Below are positions 1-8,121 of a stretch of 64,000 nucleotides of DNA, in pieces (positions within the stretch are counted from its first letter, which is position 1; every line of letters begins with the position of its first letter). The notes under the pieces are model-generated. The model ran no database searches. It was given only the letters and a program-made list of their open reading frames with translations, and was not told where the DNA came from. Location: contig NZ_CP094532.1 in NCBI RefSeq assembly GCF_022811685.1, forward strand, positions 2,894,501-2,958,500, given 5' to 3'. The DNA comes from Chryseobacterium suipulveris. GTDB taxonomy: Bacteria > Bacteroidota > Bacteroidia > Flavobacteriales > Weeksellaceae. Position numbers and translations under genes: made by a program.

Positions 1-743
1 CTTCTGGTGTCCGGATTCGGGTGGGTTGATAAGAATTCCGGTGGTCTGTTTCCGTTGGATGTCGCCTCCATTCTTTGCCAGAAAGGTTGTGCTTCCCGTG
101 GATCGTATCCCGCCATTCCCATTAAATAAAGACCCATTTCGTCTGCCTCCAATTCCTGACTTCTTCCGTATTTCAATAGCGCAACCTGGGCTCCGATCGG
201 ATATGCCTGAGAAAAAATCTGCGCCAACTGTGCATTCGATATTGTAGCACCCAGAATTGCTCCACCATACTGTGCAACCATCGCCTGAGAAATTCTTTCA
301 TTTCCATGTCCTGCAAGTGCGTGAGAAATCTCGTGTCCCAAAACCACAGCTAAACCTGCGTCAGTTTTGGTTACAGGCATAATCCCGGTATATACCGCAA
401 CTTTTCCACCCGGCATACACCAAGCGTTGATCTGCTTGTCATCGATGAGATTAAACTCCCACTGATAATCGGCAATATCGCCTTCACGCCCAATTCCGCG
501 GTAGTAATTATTGGCGGCATTCTTTATTCTTAAACCAACATTCTGTACGCTTTTGGCTGCAGTAGTTCCCGAAATCACCTTTGCTTTCGAAAGGGTTTCT
601 CTGTACTGTTGCAACGCCATCGCCGCGATTTCCTGATTGTTGGCTAACTGTAACGTTTTTCTTCCTGTAATCGGATTCGTGGTACACGCAACCATAATTG
701 CAGACAACGCTCCGACCGTAAGTAAACTTTTAACTTTTTTCAT
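1..743 (-). CDS. M48 family metalloprotease lipoprotein (C-terminus cut by window edge)
   Basis: The frame is open from an ATG at 743 to the window edge, giving at least 247 residues. The N-terminus is a lipoprotein signal (basic start, hydrophobic stretch, then VACTTNPITGRK). The zinc motif appears as GHEISHAL, followed by an ELEADEMG segment that supplies the third ligand in M48 peptidases, and a late STHPNPDTR motif typical of the YcaL/LoiP/BepA-like group. The family degrades or helps assemble misfolded outer-membrane proteins in the periplasm. It is divergent from the DUF4251 gene with a 99-bp spacer in which I see no clear promoter. Family call is strong; the substrate is unknown. Confidence 0.9.
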   Translation of the reverse strand, partial: MKKVKSLLTVGALSAIMVACTTNPITGRKTLQLANNQEIAAMALQQYRETLSKAKVISGTTAAKSVQNVGLRIKNAANNYYRGIGREGDIADYQWEFNLIDDKQINAWCMPGGKVAVYTGIMPVTKTDAGLAVVLGHEISHALAGHGNERISQAMVAQYGGAILGATISNAQLAQIFSQAYPIGAQVALLKYGRSQELEADEMGLYLMGMAGYDPREAQPFWQRMEATSNGNRPPEFLSTHPNPDTR

Positions 744-842
744 AGCTGTATTATTTCATTTGAGTCTATTAAAACAATTATTATTCCAAATAAATTTTTA
801 CCTTTAACTTAGTTAAGTCTAATAAATCAAACTACAAAAAAT

Positions 843-1373
843 ATGAAAAATTTAATCCTGATATTGGCGTCATCGTTTCTTTTCGCGATTTTGGGTTCAT
901 GCAGCTCACAATCCGCAATTGCGCCCGAGAAAGTTTCAGCATTGGTAAACTCCGGTGAGTTTACATTTATTGCGCAACGAGCAAATCCTATGAACATGGA
1001 TGTAGTGAATGTGATGAATTCTTTGCCCGGCTCTTCTTCCACAAGAATTCTGGATTTGGATTATGGCTACACCGTACAGATTTCTAAAGATCAGCTTGAA
1101 GTGACTTTGCCGTATTTCGGAAGATTATACAACCCAAGTTACGATACGATAAAGAATGGTTTCCGTTTTACTTCCAAAGATTACAAAGTAACGCAAGAAG
1201 ATGGAAGAAAAGGGAGCAAGGTATTTTATATCACCGTTAATGACCAACAAAACATCCGCAAAATGAATCTTGAGGTTTTCAAAAACGGCAAAGCGTATCT
1301 TTCCATCGATGCCAATGACCGACAACCGATTTCGTATGACGGCTATATCATGGAAAATTCTACCAAGAAGTAA
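843..1373 (+). CDS. DUF4251 lipoprotein
   Basis: A 176-residue protein starting with a lipoprotein signal (MKNLILILASSFLFAILGSC). The rest fits DUF4251, a Bacteroidota family of about 170 residues: an early FTFIAQRANPM segment, a LDYGYTVQ strand, the conserved LPYFGRLY motif near residue 95 and a closing PISYDGYI. The function is unknown; it should sit in the periplasm or outer membrane. Its stop codon directly abuts the stop of the convergent meaB gene, and its likely terminator lies inside meaB at 1407-1451. Confidence 0.85.
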   Translation: MKNLILILASSFLFAILGSCSSQSAIAPEKVSALVNSGEFTFIAQRANPMNMDVVNVMNSLPGSSSTRILDLDYGYTVQISKDQLEVTLPYFGRLYNPSYDTIKNGFRFTSKDYKVTQEDGRKGSKVFYITVNDQQNIRKMNLEVFKNGKAYLSIDANDRQPISYDGYIMENSTKK

Positions 1374-2357
1374 TTACTTATTGAAAAGTCGATCGACAAA
1401 TATTTTTGCCTCAGAACTTGGATTGGCTTTCAGTTCTGAGGCATTTTTTTTGTGGAGCTCGTAGAAAGTTTCCGTGGACTGGTTTTCTTTCGTTTTCTGA
1501 AGAATATATTCCTGAACCCAATAGTCAAAACGTTTCTCCTGCTGTTTTCTTCGGGTTTCGCTGAAGGTTTGGTTTTTTATTTTCAGCTGGATAAAGTCGT
1601 CGATTCTGGCATAAACTTCGTCCAAACCTTTATTATTTAATGCCGAACCAAGCAGAACGGGAACTTTCCAATCCTTTTCTTTTGATGGCATAAAATGCAA
1701 AGCGCGCATCAGTTCAACTTTGGTATTTTTTGCTTTGTTGAGGTTCTCATCTTCCACTTTATTAATGAAGATCAGATCGACCATCTCCATAATTCCGCGT
1801 TTAATCCCCTGAAGTTCGTCTCCACCACCAATAATTTTCAGGAACAGAAAAACGTCGGTAATGTCTGAAACCAAAACCTCACTCTGCCCAACTCCAACTG
1901 TTTCAATCAAGATAAAGTCGTAACCTGCCGCTTCGCAAATCAGCATCGTCTCAAAAGTCGTATTGGCAACTCCGCCCAAAAAACCCGAACTCGGCGAAGG
2001 ACGGATGAAGGCGTTTTCTTCTTTCGCCAATTCTTCCATCCTGGTTTTATCGCCCAAAATTGAACCTTTGTTCAAAGACGAACTGGGATCGATTGCAAGC
2101 ACGGCGACCTTCTTTCCTTTGCTTAAAGCGAGCTTTCCAAAACTTTCGATAAAGGTTGACTTTCCAGCACCGGGAACTCCCGTAATTCCCACTCTGATTG
2201 AATTTCCCGTTAAAGGCAAAATCTCTTTCAGCAGTTCTTCGGCCTGAATTCGGTGTTCGGGTTTTTTGCTTTCTACCAACGTGATGGCTTTCCCGAGCAA
2301 CCGCTTGTCGCCGGAAATAATCCCTTTAACTAAATCTTTCGTGGAAACCGTTTTCAT
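1374..2357 (-). CDS. meaB: methylmalonyl-CoA mutase-associated GTPase MeaB (ArgK family)
   Basis: A 327-residue G3E-type P-loop GTPase. The Walker A motif GVPGAGKST is near residue 62, followed by AIDPSS, the switch region with DKTRMEEL, ETVGVGQSE, and FINKVED as the base-recognition motif. The length is normal for MeaB. The family loads and protects adenosylcobalamin-dependent methylmalonyl-CoA mutase, so a mutase is expected elsewhere on the chromosome; none is in this window. The ATG at 2357 gives the complete family N-terminus. The gene is convergent with the DUF4251 gene. Confidence 0.93.
   Translation of the reverse strand: MKTVSTKDLVKGIISGDKRLLGKAITLVESKKPEHRIQAEELLKEILPLTGNSIRVGITGVPGAGKSTFIESFGKLALSKGKKVAVLAIDPSSSLNKGSILGDKTRMEELAKEENAFIRPSPSSGFLGGVANTTFETMLICEAAGYDFILIETVGVGQSEVLVSDITDVFLFLKIIGGGDELQGIKRGIMEMVDLIFINKVEDENLNKAKNTKVELMRALHFMPSKEKDWKVPVLLGSALNNKGLDEVYARIDDFIQLKIKNQTFSETRRKQQEKRFDYWVQEYILQKTKENQSTETFYELHKKNASELKANPSSEAKIFVDRLFNK
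1407..1451 (+). terminator. intrinsic terminator embedded in the meaB coding region
   Basis: A perfect 12-bp stem (1407-1418 with 1432-1443, core GCCTCAGAACT / AGTTCTGAGGC) with a 13-nt loop is followed by eight T on the plus strand. It lies 34 bp past the DUF4251 stop, so it fits as that gene's terminator, but it is within the last codons of the opposite-strand meaB. Confidence 0.85.
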
Positions 2358-2453
2358 CTACTCAAAAATACGATACTTTTTACGAATTCGGTTCATTCCA
2401 ACGAAAGTAAGCGGAAATTTCTTTATTTTTGAGAACATTAAATCTGAAATACT

Positions 2454-2735
2454 ATGAAAATTTTAGCTGTAACCGCAATTTTGGGAACCGCATTCATCGT
2501 TTCCTGTACACCGAAGACTCCCGCTGTAAGCGGGCCGAAAACCATTACTGCGGAATATCTTGCACAGGGAAAAGTTATTTTCGACAACTCCTGCAAAAAG
2601 TGCCACGATTTACCAAATCCAAAGGATCACTCCGCACAGGATTGGGTGGGAATTATGAATTCGATGGCGCCAAAAGCAAAGCTGAATGACACACAACACC
2701 AAATGGTTTACGACTATATCGTTTCGGTAAAATAG
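2454..2735 (+). CDS. small c-type cytochrome lipoprotein
   Basis: A 93-residue protein with a lipoprotein signal (TAFIVSC at about residue 18) and one haem-binding motif CKKCH near residue 49, followed by a Met-containing segment (MNSMAPKAKL) that could supply the distal ligand. The size and a single haem fit a mono-haem cytochrome c anchored in the periplasm as an electron carrier. The next gene follows 7 bp after the stop, so they may be co-transcribed. The partner is not evident from context. Confidence 0.8.
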   Translation: MKILAVTAILGTAFIVSCTPKTPAVSGPKTITAEYLAQGKVIFDNSCKKCHDLPNPKDHSAQDWVGIMNSMAPKAKLNDTQHQMVYDYIVSVK

Positions 2736-2742
2736 TGATTTG

Positions 2743-3087
2743 ATGGAGGCGAAACCTGAGATTTCCTGGGAAGATTTCGAGAAAATCGACATGAGGAGCG
2801 GAACTGTGCTTTCGGTATCGGATTTTCCGAAGGCGAGAAAGCCATCCTACATTCTTGAAATTGATTTTGGCGAACTGGGAATCAGAAAATCTTCCGCGCA
2901 GATTACTGAACTGTATTCAAAAGAGGAACTTGTTGGAAAACAGATCATTGCCGTTGTGAATTTCCCCAAAAAACAGATTGCGAATTTTTTCAGCGAATGT
3001 CTTGTCCTCGGAGTTTATGGTGAAAATAGGGAGGTTACGTTGCTTTCGCCCTCGCTTGAAGTAAAAAATGGTTGTCAGGTTGGCTAA
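2743..3087 (+). CDS. csaA: CsaA-like tRNA-binding-domain protein
   Basis: A 114-residue protein made of a single OB-fold tRNA-binding domain, as in CsaA: IDMRSGTVL at the start, KPSYILEIDFG, SSAQITELY, and a VVNFPKKQIANF segment with the conserved P-K-x-I. The family has been linked to chaperone-like export functions and to tRNA binding. ATG 2743 is preferred over the in-frame TTG three bases upstream. The stop codon is directly followed by the ATG of the next gene (TAA then ATG), which indicates an operon with the acetyltransferase. Confidence 0.85.
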   Translation: MEAKPEISWEDFEKIDMRSGTVLSVSDFPKARKPSYILEIDFGELGIRKSSAQITELYSKEELVGKQIIAVVNFPKKQIANFFSECLVLGVYGENREVTLLSPSLEVKNGCQVG

Positions 3088-3633
3088 ATGAAATATCTGC
3101 TCACAGATCAGGAAACAGAACGACTGAAATTTCGAAAGCTTGAAATTTCGGACTTCGAAGTTTGGAAAGAGCTTTTTGCCGATGCCGACACTCGGGATTT
3201 ATTGGGAATGTCAGAATTCGAAACTCCCGAAAAATGTTGCAAGAAATGGTTTGAATGGACCTTTCACCGTTACGACAACAATTTGGGCGGACAAAATATC
3301 CTGATCGAAAAAGCTTCTGGCGAAATCGTCGGTCAAGCTGGACTTTTGATAAGGGAAATTGATGGAGTTGAAGAACTGGAAATTGCTTATTCTATTCTGC
3401 CAAAATTCAGAAGAAAAGGGTTCGCCGCGGAAGCCAGCAAAAAATGTCAGGACTTTGCTTTTGAAAATAATTTTAAGGAAAGATTAGTTTCACTGATTGT
3501 TCCTGAAAACATCAATTCGAAACGAACTGCATTGAAAAACGGATTGCGCTTCAAAGAGCAGATTAATTTTCACAATCAGCTGTTTGATGTGTATGAGATT
3601 ACAAAGGACGACTGGCTTCATCAAAACAATTAA
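3088..3633 (+). CDS. GNAT family N-acetyltransferase (RimJ/RimL-like)
   Basis: A 181-residue protein of the GNAT class. It opens with TERLKFRKLEISD, has the acetyl-CoA-binding strand-loop ILPKFRRKGFAAEA (the R/Q-x-x-G-x-G/A signature, about residues 107-120) and the ENINSKRTALKNGL motif typical of RimJ/RimL-type enzymes that act on protein or small-molecule amines. The substrate cannot be told from the sequence. It abuts the CsaA-like gene without a gap. Confidence 0.85.
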   Translation: MKYLLTDQETERLKFRKLEISDFEVWKELFADADTRDLLGMSEFETPEKCCKKWFEWTFHRYDNNLGGQNILIEKASGEIVGQAGLLIREIDGVEELEIAYSILPKFRRKGFAAEASKKCQDFAFENNFKERLVSLIVPENINSKRTALKNGLRFKEQINFHNQLFDVYEITKDDWLHQNN

Positions 3634-3679
3634 TAATTTTACTTAAGGAAACTCAACCTCAACTATAAAAACACCAACC

Positions 3680-4375
3680 ATGCTTAATTCCATTCCTTTA
3701 GAAAAAGTACTTTTCCTTGACATCGAAACCGTTCCACAATATGCAGAATGGGACGAAATGCATGAATCACAGCAACAACTTTGGGACAAGAAAACCAAAA
3801 CTCAAAGAAAAGAAGATTTTTCCGCAGAAGAGTTCTATAAAGAACGTGGTGGAATTATGGCGGAATTTGGCAAAATCATTTGCATCTCCGTTGGGATTTT
3901 GGATAAGAATGAAAGGTTGATGATCAAGAGTTTCTACGGCGATGATGAGAAAAAGCTGCTGGAAGAATTCGGCGAAATCTTCAACCGGCCGAAACTTCGG
4001 GAAGTGATTCTCTGCGCCCACAACGGGAAGGAATTCGATTTCCCGTGGATTGCGAGAAGATTTTTGATCAATGGAATGCAGCCGCCAAAAGCTTTTCAGT
4101 TATTCGGAAAAAAACCTTGGGAAATTCCACATCTCGACACCATGGAACTGTGGAAATTTGGTGATTACAAATCTTATGTCTCGCTGGAACTTTTGGCAAA
4201 TGTCTTCGCAATCCCCACTCCAAAGGACGATATCGACGGTTCAATGGTGGCGTCAATCTACTGGATAGAGAAAGACTTATTTAGAATTGTTCAATATTGT
4301 GAAAAAGATGTGTTAACTTTGGCAAATATTTTCCGCAGGATGCGGCAGGAAAATCTCCTGGAGAAATCAGAATAA
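3680..4375 (+). CDS. predicted 3'-5' exonuclease, PolB-like (DNA_pol_B_exo2)
   Basis: A 231-residue stand-alone DEDD-type exonuclease. The catalytic acidic residues are visible as LFLDIETVP (Exo I, near residue 13), AHNGKEFDFPWI (Exo II), and the QYCEKDVLTL segment (Exo III) close to the C-terminus. HLDTMELWKFGD also matches the family. These proteins resemble the proofreading domain of family-B polymerases but carry no polymerase. The probable role is DNA repair or end processing. Confidence 0.85.
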   Translation: MLNSIPLEKVLFLDIETVPQYAEWDEMHESQQQLWDKKTKTQRKEDFSAEEFYKERGGIMAEFGKIICISVGILDKNERLMIKSFYGDDEKKLLEEFGEIFNRPKLREVILCAHNGKEFDFPWIARRFLINGMQPPKAFQLFGKKPWEIPHLDTMELWKFGDYKSYVSLELLANVFAIPTPKDDIDGSMVASIYWIEKDLFRIVQYCEKDVLTLANIFRRMRQENLLEKSE

Positions 4376-4400
4376 AAAAAATACCGAAGCTGACCAACCA

Positions 4401-4727
4401 ATGAAATACACCGACGACCAAATTGCCGACATCGGCGAAAACATAATCAGAGTACTTAAAACAATTTACGACCCTGAAATTCCCGTGGACATTTATGAAC
4501 TGGGATTGATCTACGATGTGCAGATTTCTGACGAAGCTGCCGTGAAAATCATTATGACGCTCACTTCACCAAACTGCCCCGTTGCAGAAAGTTTACCCGC
4601 AGAAGTGAAGGAAAAAGTTGCGATTGTGGAACACGTAAAAGAAGTCGACCTGGAACTCACTTTCGAGCCATCGTGGAACAAAGACATGATGAGCGAGGAA
4701 GCGAGATTCGAACTCGGAATGCTGTAA
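4401..4727 (+). CDS. DUF59/MIP18-family Fe-S cluster assembly protein (SufT-like), copy 1
   Basis: A 108-residue single-domain MIP18/DUF59 protein: ALKTIYDPEIPV-type opening (here VLKTIYDPEIPVDIYELGLIYD), MTLTSPNCPVAESLP with the conserved cysteine, and LTFEPSWN near the end. The family assists Fe-S cluster maturation or transfer in the SUF pathway. A paralogue of the same length is at 16227-16556 at the end of the nitrosative-stress operon. It lies 25 bp after the exonuclease gene and may be co-transcribed with it. Confidence 0.88.
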   Translation: MKYTDDQIADIGENIIRVLKTIYDPEIPVDIYELGLIYDVQISDEAAVKIIMTLTSPNCPVAESLPAEVKEKVAIVEHVKEVDLELTFEPSWNKDMMSEEARFELGML

Positions 4728-4735
4728 TCTGAAGA

Positions 4736-5059
4736 TTAAATCGGCACGAAAATTACCGCTGCAACTGCTGCAACACCTATCGCGATGGTAGAAAGCCAAT
4801 CTACCCTTTTTGCTTCACGCACATCGGTTCTGTTGAGCACAACCTCTTCTCCAGTCTTTGTTTTTCCGTAAATTTTATCGTCGTCCTGTCTTAGAACCTG
4901 CATTTTTACCGTCTTCGCATCATTCGTCTGGAAAGTGTATTTCTGGTAAAGTTCGAGTGAGTTTTTCTGCATCGGTTTTTGAGGACTCACCACTCTTACC
5001 TGGCAAGAAGTTACAGAAAGAACAAGTAGCAAAACTATAATGGAAAAGAATCTTTTCAT
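4736..5059 (-). CDS. small hypothetical lipoprotein
   Basis: A 107-residue protein. The ATG at 5059 gives a clean lipoprotein signal (MKRFFSIIVLLLVLSVTSC). The middle has a KTGEEVVLNRTDVREAKRVDW segment like short beta-rich domains in Bacteroidota surface lipoproteins, and the C-terminus is a hydrophobic stretch (IAIGVAAVAAVIFVPI) that could be a second membrane contact. I do not recognise a named family. Convergent with the DUF59 gene, 8 bp apart. Confidence 0.65.
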   Translation of the reverse strand: MKRFFSIIVLLLVLSVTSCQVRVVSPQKPMQKNSLELYQKYTFQTNDAKTVKMQVLRQDDDKIYGKTKTGEEVVLNRTDVREAKRVDWLSTIAIGVAAVAAVIFVPI

Positions 5060-5121
5060 TTTTTCGAAATAAAATTTTGTCAAATTTAATAAAATAAATG
5101 TTTCCCTTTGAGTTTTTACTA

Positions 5122-6336
5122 TTAAAGTTCAATTGAATTCAAATCCTGCGCAATCAGCCACGCTTCACTCCAACACGCCTGAAAATTAAATCCGCCTGTA
5201 ACCGCATCAATGTTCAGCACTTCCCCCGCAACATAAACGTTTTCCAGGATTTTTGACGACATATTTTTAAAGTTGATCTCCTTCAAATTAACTCCACCTG
5301 CAGTCACAAACTCGTCTTTATAGGTTGATTTCCCTGTGACCTTCATTCGGTTGCCGCACAGATTTTGTAAAATTGACTGAATTTCCTTCGCAGAAATATT
5401 GGAAATATTCTTGTTTAAATCCACTTTTGAAATCCAAAGAATCCGGTGCCAAAATCTGGAGGTAATATCGAAAACCTTTGAAGTTCCAATTGTTTTCTTC
5501 GGATTTTCGTTTCTGAATTTTTTGAAGGTTTCTTCCGCAGTTTCAATGTCGATTCCCAAAAAATTGACCAAGATTTCGAACTGATATTTCAGGTCTGCAA
5601 GTTCCCTTGCTTTCCACGCAGAAATTTTCAAAATCGCCGGTCCCGAAAGTCCCCAATGTGTAATCAGCATCGGTCCAGATTCCTCCGTTTTCAGTTGAGG
5701 GATGGAAACTTCGGCGTTGGTAAAACTCGTTCCAGGCAAATCATTCAGTAATTCATTTTTAATGTTAAAGGTAAAAAGGGAAGGAACCGGGTCAACGATT
5801 TGATGTCCTAAATTCTGAATCAGCTTTAAAGATTTGGGTGCACTTCCAGTCGTATAAACAACATAATCTGCAGTGTAATCTCCTGAATTAGTTTGGATTA
5901 AATATTGACTGTCCTGCTTTACAATTCCGTTAACTACTGATTTAGTTTTGATGTTAAAGTTCTTATCAGAAACTTCTTTAACCAAAGTATTAATGATGGT
6001 TTGTGAGGAATTACTTTCAGGAAAGATGCGGTTGTCGTTTTCAATCGTTAAGGGAACATTTCTCTGCTCGAACCAATCTATCGTATCTCCCGGCTGAAAT
6101 TTGTGAAAAACGCTGAGAAGTTCCTTGTTTCCCCTCGGATAAAATCCCGCCAGTTCACGCGGGTCGAAACAAGCGTGAGTCACGTTGCATCTACCGCCAC
6201 CGGAAATTTTTACTTTCTGTAGAACATCCGAATGCTGCTCAAGGATGATGACATCAAATTTTTGTTCGTCGAGATTTGCGGCACAGAAAAAACCTGCAGC
6301 TCCACCTCCGATGATGATTATTTTCTTTCTATCCAT
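5122..6336 (-). CDS. FAD-dependent oxidoreductase of the HI0933/YhiN/BaiN family
   Basis: A 404-residue flavoprotein with an N-terminal dinucleotide-binding motif GGGAAGFFCA, the family hallmark KVKISGGGRCNVTH near residue 40, LFTFNI and GPMLITHWGLSGPAIL in the middle, and the closing VYVAGEVLNIDAVTGGFNFQ. This is the aminoacetone-oxidase-like/BaiN group; the physiological substrate is not settled for most members. The full-length ATG is at 6336. The region upstream carries two CTAAAG-centred palindromes. Confidence 0.88.
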   Translation of the reverse strand: MDRKKIIIIGGGAAGFFCAANLDEQKFDVIILEQHSDVLQKVKISGGGRCNVTHACFDPRELAGFYPRGNKELLSVFHKFQPGDTIDWFEQRNVPLTIENDNRIFPESNSSQTIINTLVKEVSDKNFNIKTKSVVNGIVKQDSQYLIQTNSGDYTADYVVYTTGSAPKSLKLIQNLGHQIVDPVPSLFTFNIKNELLNDLPGTSFTNAEVSIPQLKTEESGPMLITHWGLSGPAILKISAWKARELADLKYQFEILVNFLGIDIETAEETFKKFRNENPKKTIGTSKVFDITSRFWHRILWISKVDLNKNISNISAKEIQSILQNLCGNRMKVTGKSTYKDEFVTAGGVNLKEINFKNMSSKILENVYVAGEVLNIDAVTGGFNFQACWSEAWLIAQDLNSIEL

Positions 6337-6341
6337 AAAAA

Positions 6342-6357
6342 TTTGGCTAAAGCCAAA
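6342..6357. repeat. CTAAAG-core palindrome
   Basis: TTTGGC, loop TAAA, GCCAAA: a perfect 6-bp stem with a 4-nt loop, in the leader of the BaiN-type gene. Confidence 0.7.
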
Positions 6358-6375
6358 CGAATCTTTTAACTTGCA

Positions 6376-6393
6376 AACGGACTAAAGTCCGTT
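6376..6393. repeat. CTAAAG-core palindrome
   Basis: AACGGAC, loop TAAA, GTCCGTT: a perfect 7-bp stem with the same loop as its neighbour at 6342-6357, 18 bp away. Confidence 0.7.
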
Positions 6394-6495
6394 CCTACTG
6401 AACTGCAAAAATACAATTTTTATAACCCGTCATTTATGGTTAATTTTGCGCATTACAATTTTTAATTTTTCATTCTTACTTTTTCATTAGCAAAT

Positions 6496-7020
6496 ATGTC
6501 TGATTATCATTATAAATTCGAGGTGAGATGGAGCGACATCGATGCCAACAAACACCTCGCCAACTCCGCTTATGTGGAATACTGCGCACAAACCAGAATG
6601 GCGTTTATGAACACCCACAAAATGGGTCTGAAAGAACTCAGCAGATGGGGAATCGGTCCCGTTATTCTGCACGAACGATATTCTTTTTTTAAGGAGATTT
6701 ATGCCGACCAAACTGTTTACGTATCGCTGGAAATTTCGGGAATGTCGGAAGATGCGAGTATTTATCAGTTCATCCACAAGTTTTATCTTCCGGACGGGAC
6801 ACATATGGCAACCTCTGAAGCAACTGGAGTCTGGATCGATATGATGTTGAGAAAATCGACAACCCCACCCGACGAAATTCTCGAGGTGATGCAGGAATTC
6901 AGCAGCGAACACGTAAAAACTTTAACAAGAGACGATCTGAAAAACCTCCCTTTCAAACCTGAAAATGTGGAAGCATTCCACAAAAGAGGAACTTTCACCT
7001 GGAGAAAAAAAGAAGAATAA
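6496..7020 (+). CDS. acyl-CoA thioesterase, hotdog fold (4HBT/YbgC-like)
   Basis: A 174-residue hotdog-fold protein. The N-terminal segment RWSDIDANKHLANSAYVEYC contains the usual D-x-N-x-H-x-x-N-x-x-Y pattern of 4-hydroxybenzoyl-CoA-type thioesterases. HERYSFFKEIYADQTVYVSLEI forms the second half of the fold. It probably hydrolyses short or branched acyl-CoA. The 5' leader (about 6455-6490) is made of T/A-rich 7-bp periods. ThiL follows 41 bp downstream across a heptad-repeat leader. Confidence 0.85.
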   Translation: MSDYHYKFEVRWSDIDANKHLANSAYVEYCAQTRMAFMNTHKMGLKELSRWGIGPVILHERYSFFKEIYADQTVYVSLEISGMSEDASIYQFIHKFYLPDGTHMATSEATGVWIDMMLRKSTTPPDEILEVMQEFSSEHVKTLTRDDLKNLPFKPENVEAFHKRGTFTWRKKEE

Positions 7021-7061
7021 TCATCTATCACTCATCACCAATCACCCATCACCTATAAAAA
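7020..7061. repeat. heptad direct repeats (unit ATCACCN) in the thiL leader
   Basis: Six consecutive 7-bp units fill the whole spacer between the thioesterase stop and the thiL ATG: ATCATCT, ATCACTC, ATCACCA, ATCACCC, ATCACCT, ATAAAAA. The last unit ends on the base before ATG. Confidence 0.85.
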
Positions 7062-8120
7062 ATGTCCATCCTCGAAGATAAAAACCCACAACTCACTCCG
7101 ATCTCTGCTTATGGCGAATTCGGACTGATCAAGCATCTCACCGAAAACTTTAGTTTTGAAAATTCCTCAACAGAAACCGCGGTTGGAGATGACGCCGCAA
7201 TCATTAATCCCGAAGGAAAAAAAGTAGTCGTAAGCACCGATGTTTTGGCTGAAGGTGTTCATTTCAACCTCGGTTATGTTCCGCTGAAACATTTGGGTTA
7301 CAAAGCGGTGGTAGTGAACTTGAGCGACATTGCAGCAATGAACGCGACTCCGACACAGATTTTGGTTTCACTCGCTGTTTCCAATCGTTTTCCGGTGGAA
7401 GCTCTGGAAGAAATCTACAGCGGAATTGCTTTGGCGTGCAAACACTACAAAGTAGATTTGGTAGGAGGCGACACCACGAGTTCAACTTCCGGTTTGGTGA
7501 TGAGCATTACCGCAATCGGCTTGGAAGACGAAGAAAACATTGTAAAAAGAAACGGGGCGAAAGTGAACGATTTGCTGGTGTTGACCGGAGATTTGGGAGG
7601 AGCTTATCTCGGACTTCAAATCTTGGAAAGGGAACATTCCGTTTTTCTGGCGAATCCGAATATGCAGCCAGAAATGGATGGTTACGATTATATTTTGGAA
7701 CGGCAACTGAAACCAGAAGCACGAACCGACATCAAAAATATCCTGAAAGAACTCGATGTGAAACCTACTTCGATGATCGATGTTTCTGATGGTTTGTCGT
7801 CTGAAATCCTGCATCTTTCCGACCAAAGCAAAGTTGGGTTCCGGTTGTATGAAGAGAAAATCCCGATGGATTCGCTCACAATTTCTACGGCGGAAGAACT
7901 GAACCTGAATCCCGTGATGTGCGCGTTGAGCGGAGGCGAAGACTACGAACTGCTTTTCACCATTTCACCGAACGATTTCGACAAAATTAAAAACCATCCC
8001 GACTTCACAGTGATTGGTCACGCTGTAGATTTGGAGCAGGGAAATTATTTGGTAGCGAGAGGAAGCGGCGAACTGATCGCGCTGAACGCTCAAGGTTGGG
8101 ACGCTTTTCTGAATAAGTAA
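7062..8120 (+). CDS. thiL: thiamine-monophosphate kinase ThiL
   Basis: A 352-residue member of the PurM/ThiL (AIRS) superfamily. The sequence shows FGLIKHL, the metal/ATP site AVGDDAAI, the STDVLAEGVHF motif, NLSDIAAMNATP, VGGDTTSS, LTGDLGGAYLGL, MIDVSDGLSSEI and SGGEDYELLFTI, all in the expected order. The enzyme phosphorylates thiamine monophosphate to the active diphosphate. The length is typical of Bacteroidota ThiL. It converges on the phosphoesterase gene with one base between the two stop codons. Confidence 0.96.
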   Translation: MSILEDKNPQLTPISAYGEFGLIKHLTENFSFENSSTETAVGDDAAIINPEGKKVVVSTDVLAEGVHFNLGYVPLKHLGYKAVVVNLSDIAAMNATPTQILVSLAVSNRFPVEALEEIYSGIALACKHYKVDLVGGDTTSSTSGLVMSITAIGLEDEENIVKRNGAKVNDLLVLTGDLGGAYLGLQILEREHSVFLANPNMQPEMDGYDYILERQLKPEARTDIKNILKELDVKPTSMIDVSDGLSSEILHLSDQSKVGFRLYEEKIPMDSLTISTAEELNLNPVMCALSGGEDYELLFTISPNDFDKIKNHPDFTVIGHAVDLEQGNYLVARGSGELIALNAQGWDAFLNK

Positions 8121-8121
8121 G

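Noticed and set aside
2363..2370. TATTTTTG as -7 box for meaB
   Set aside because: It is only 5 bp before the ATG and has no -33 match at the right distance.
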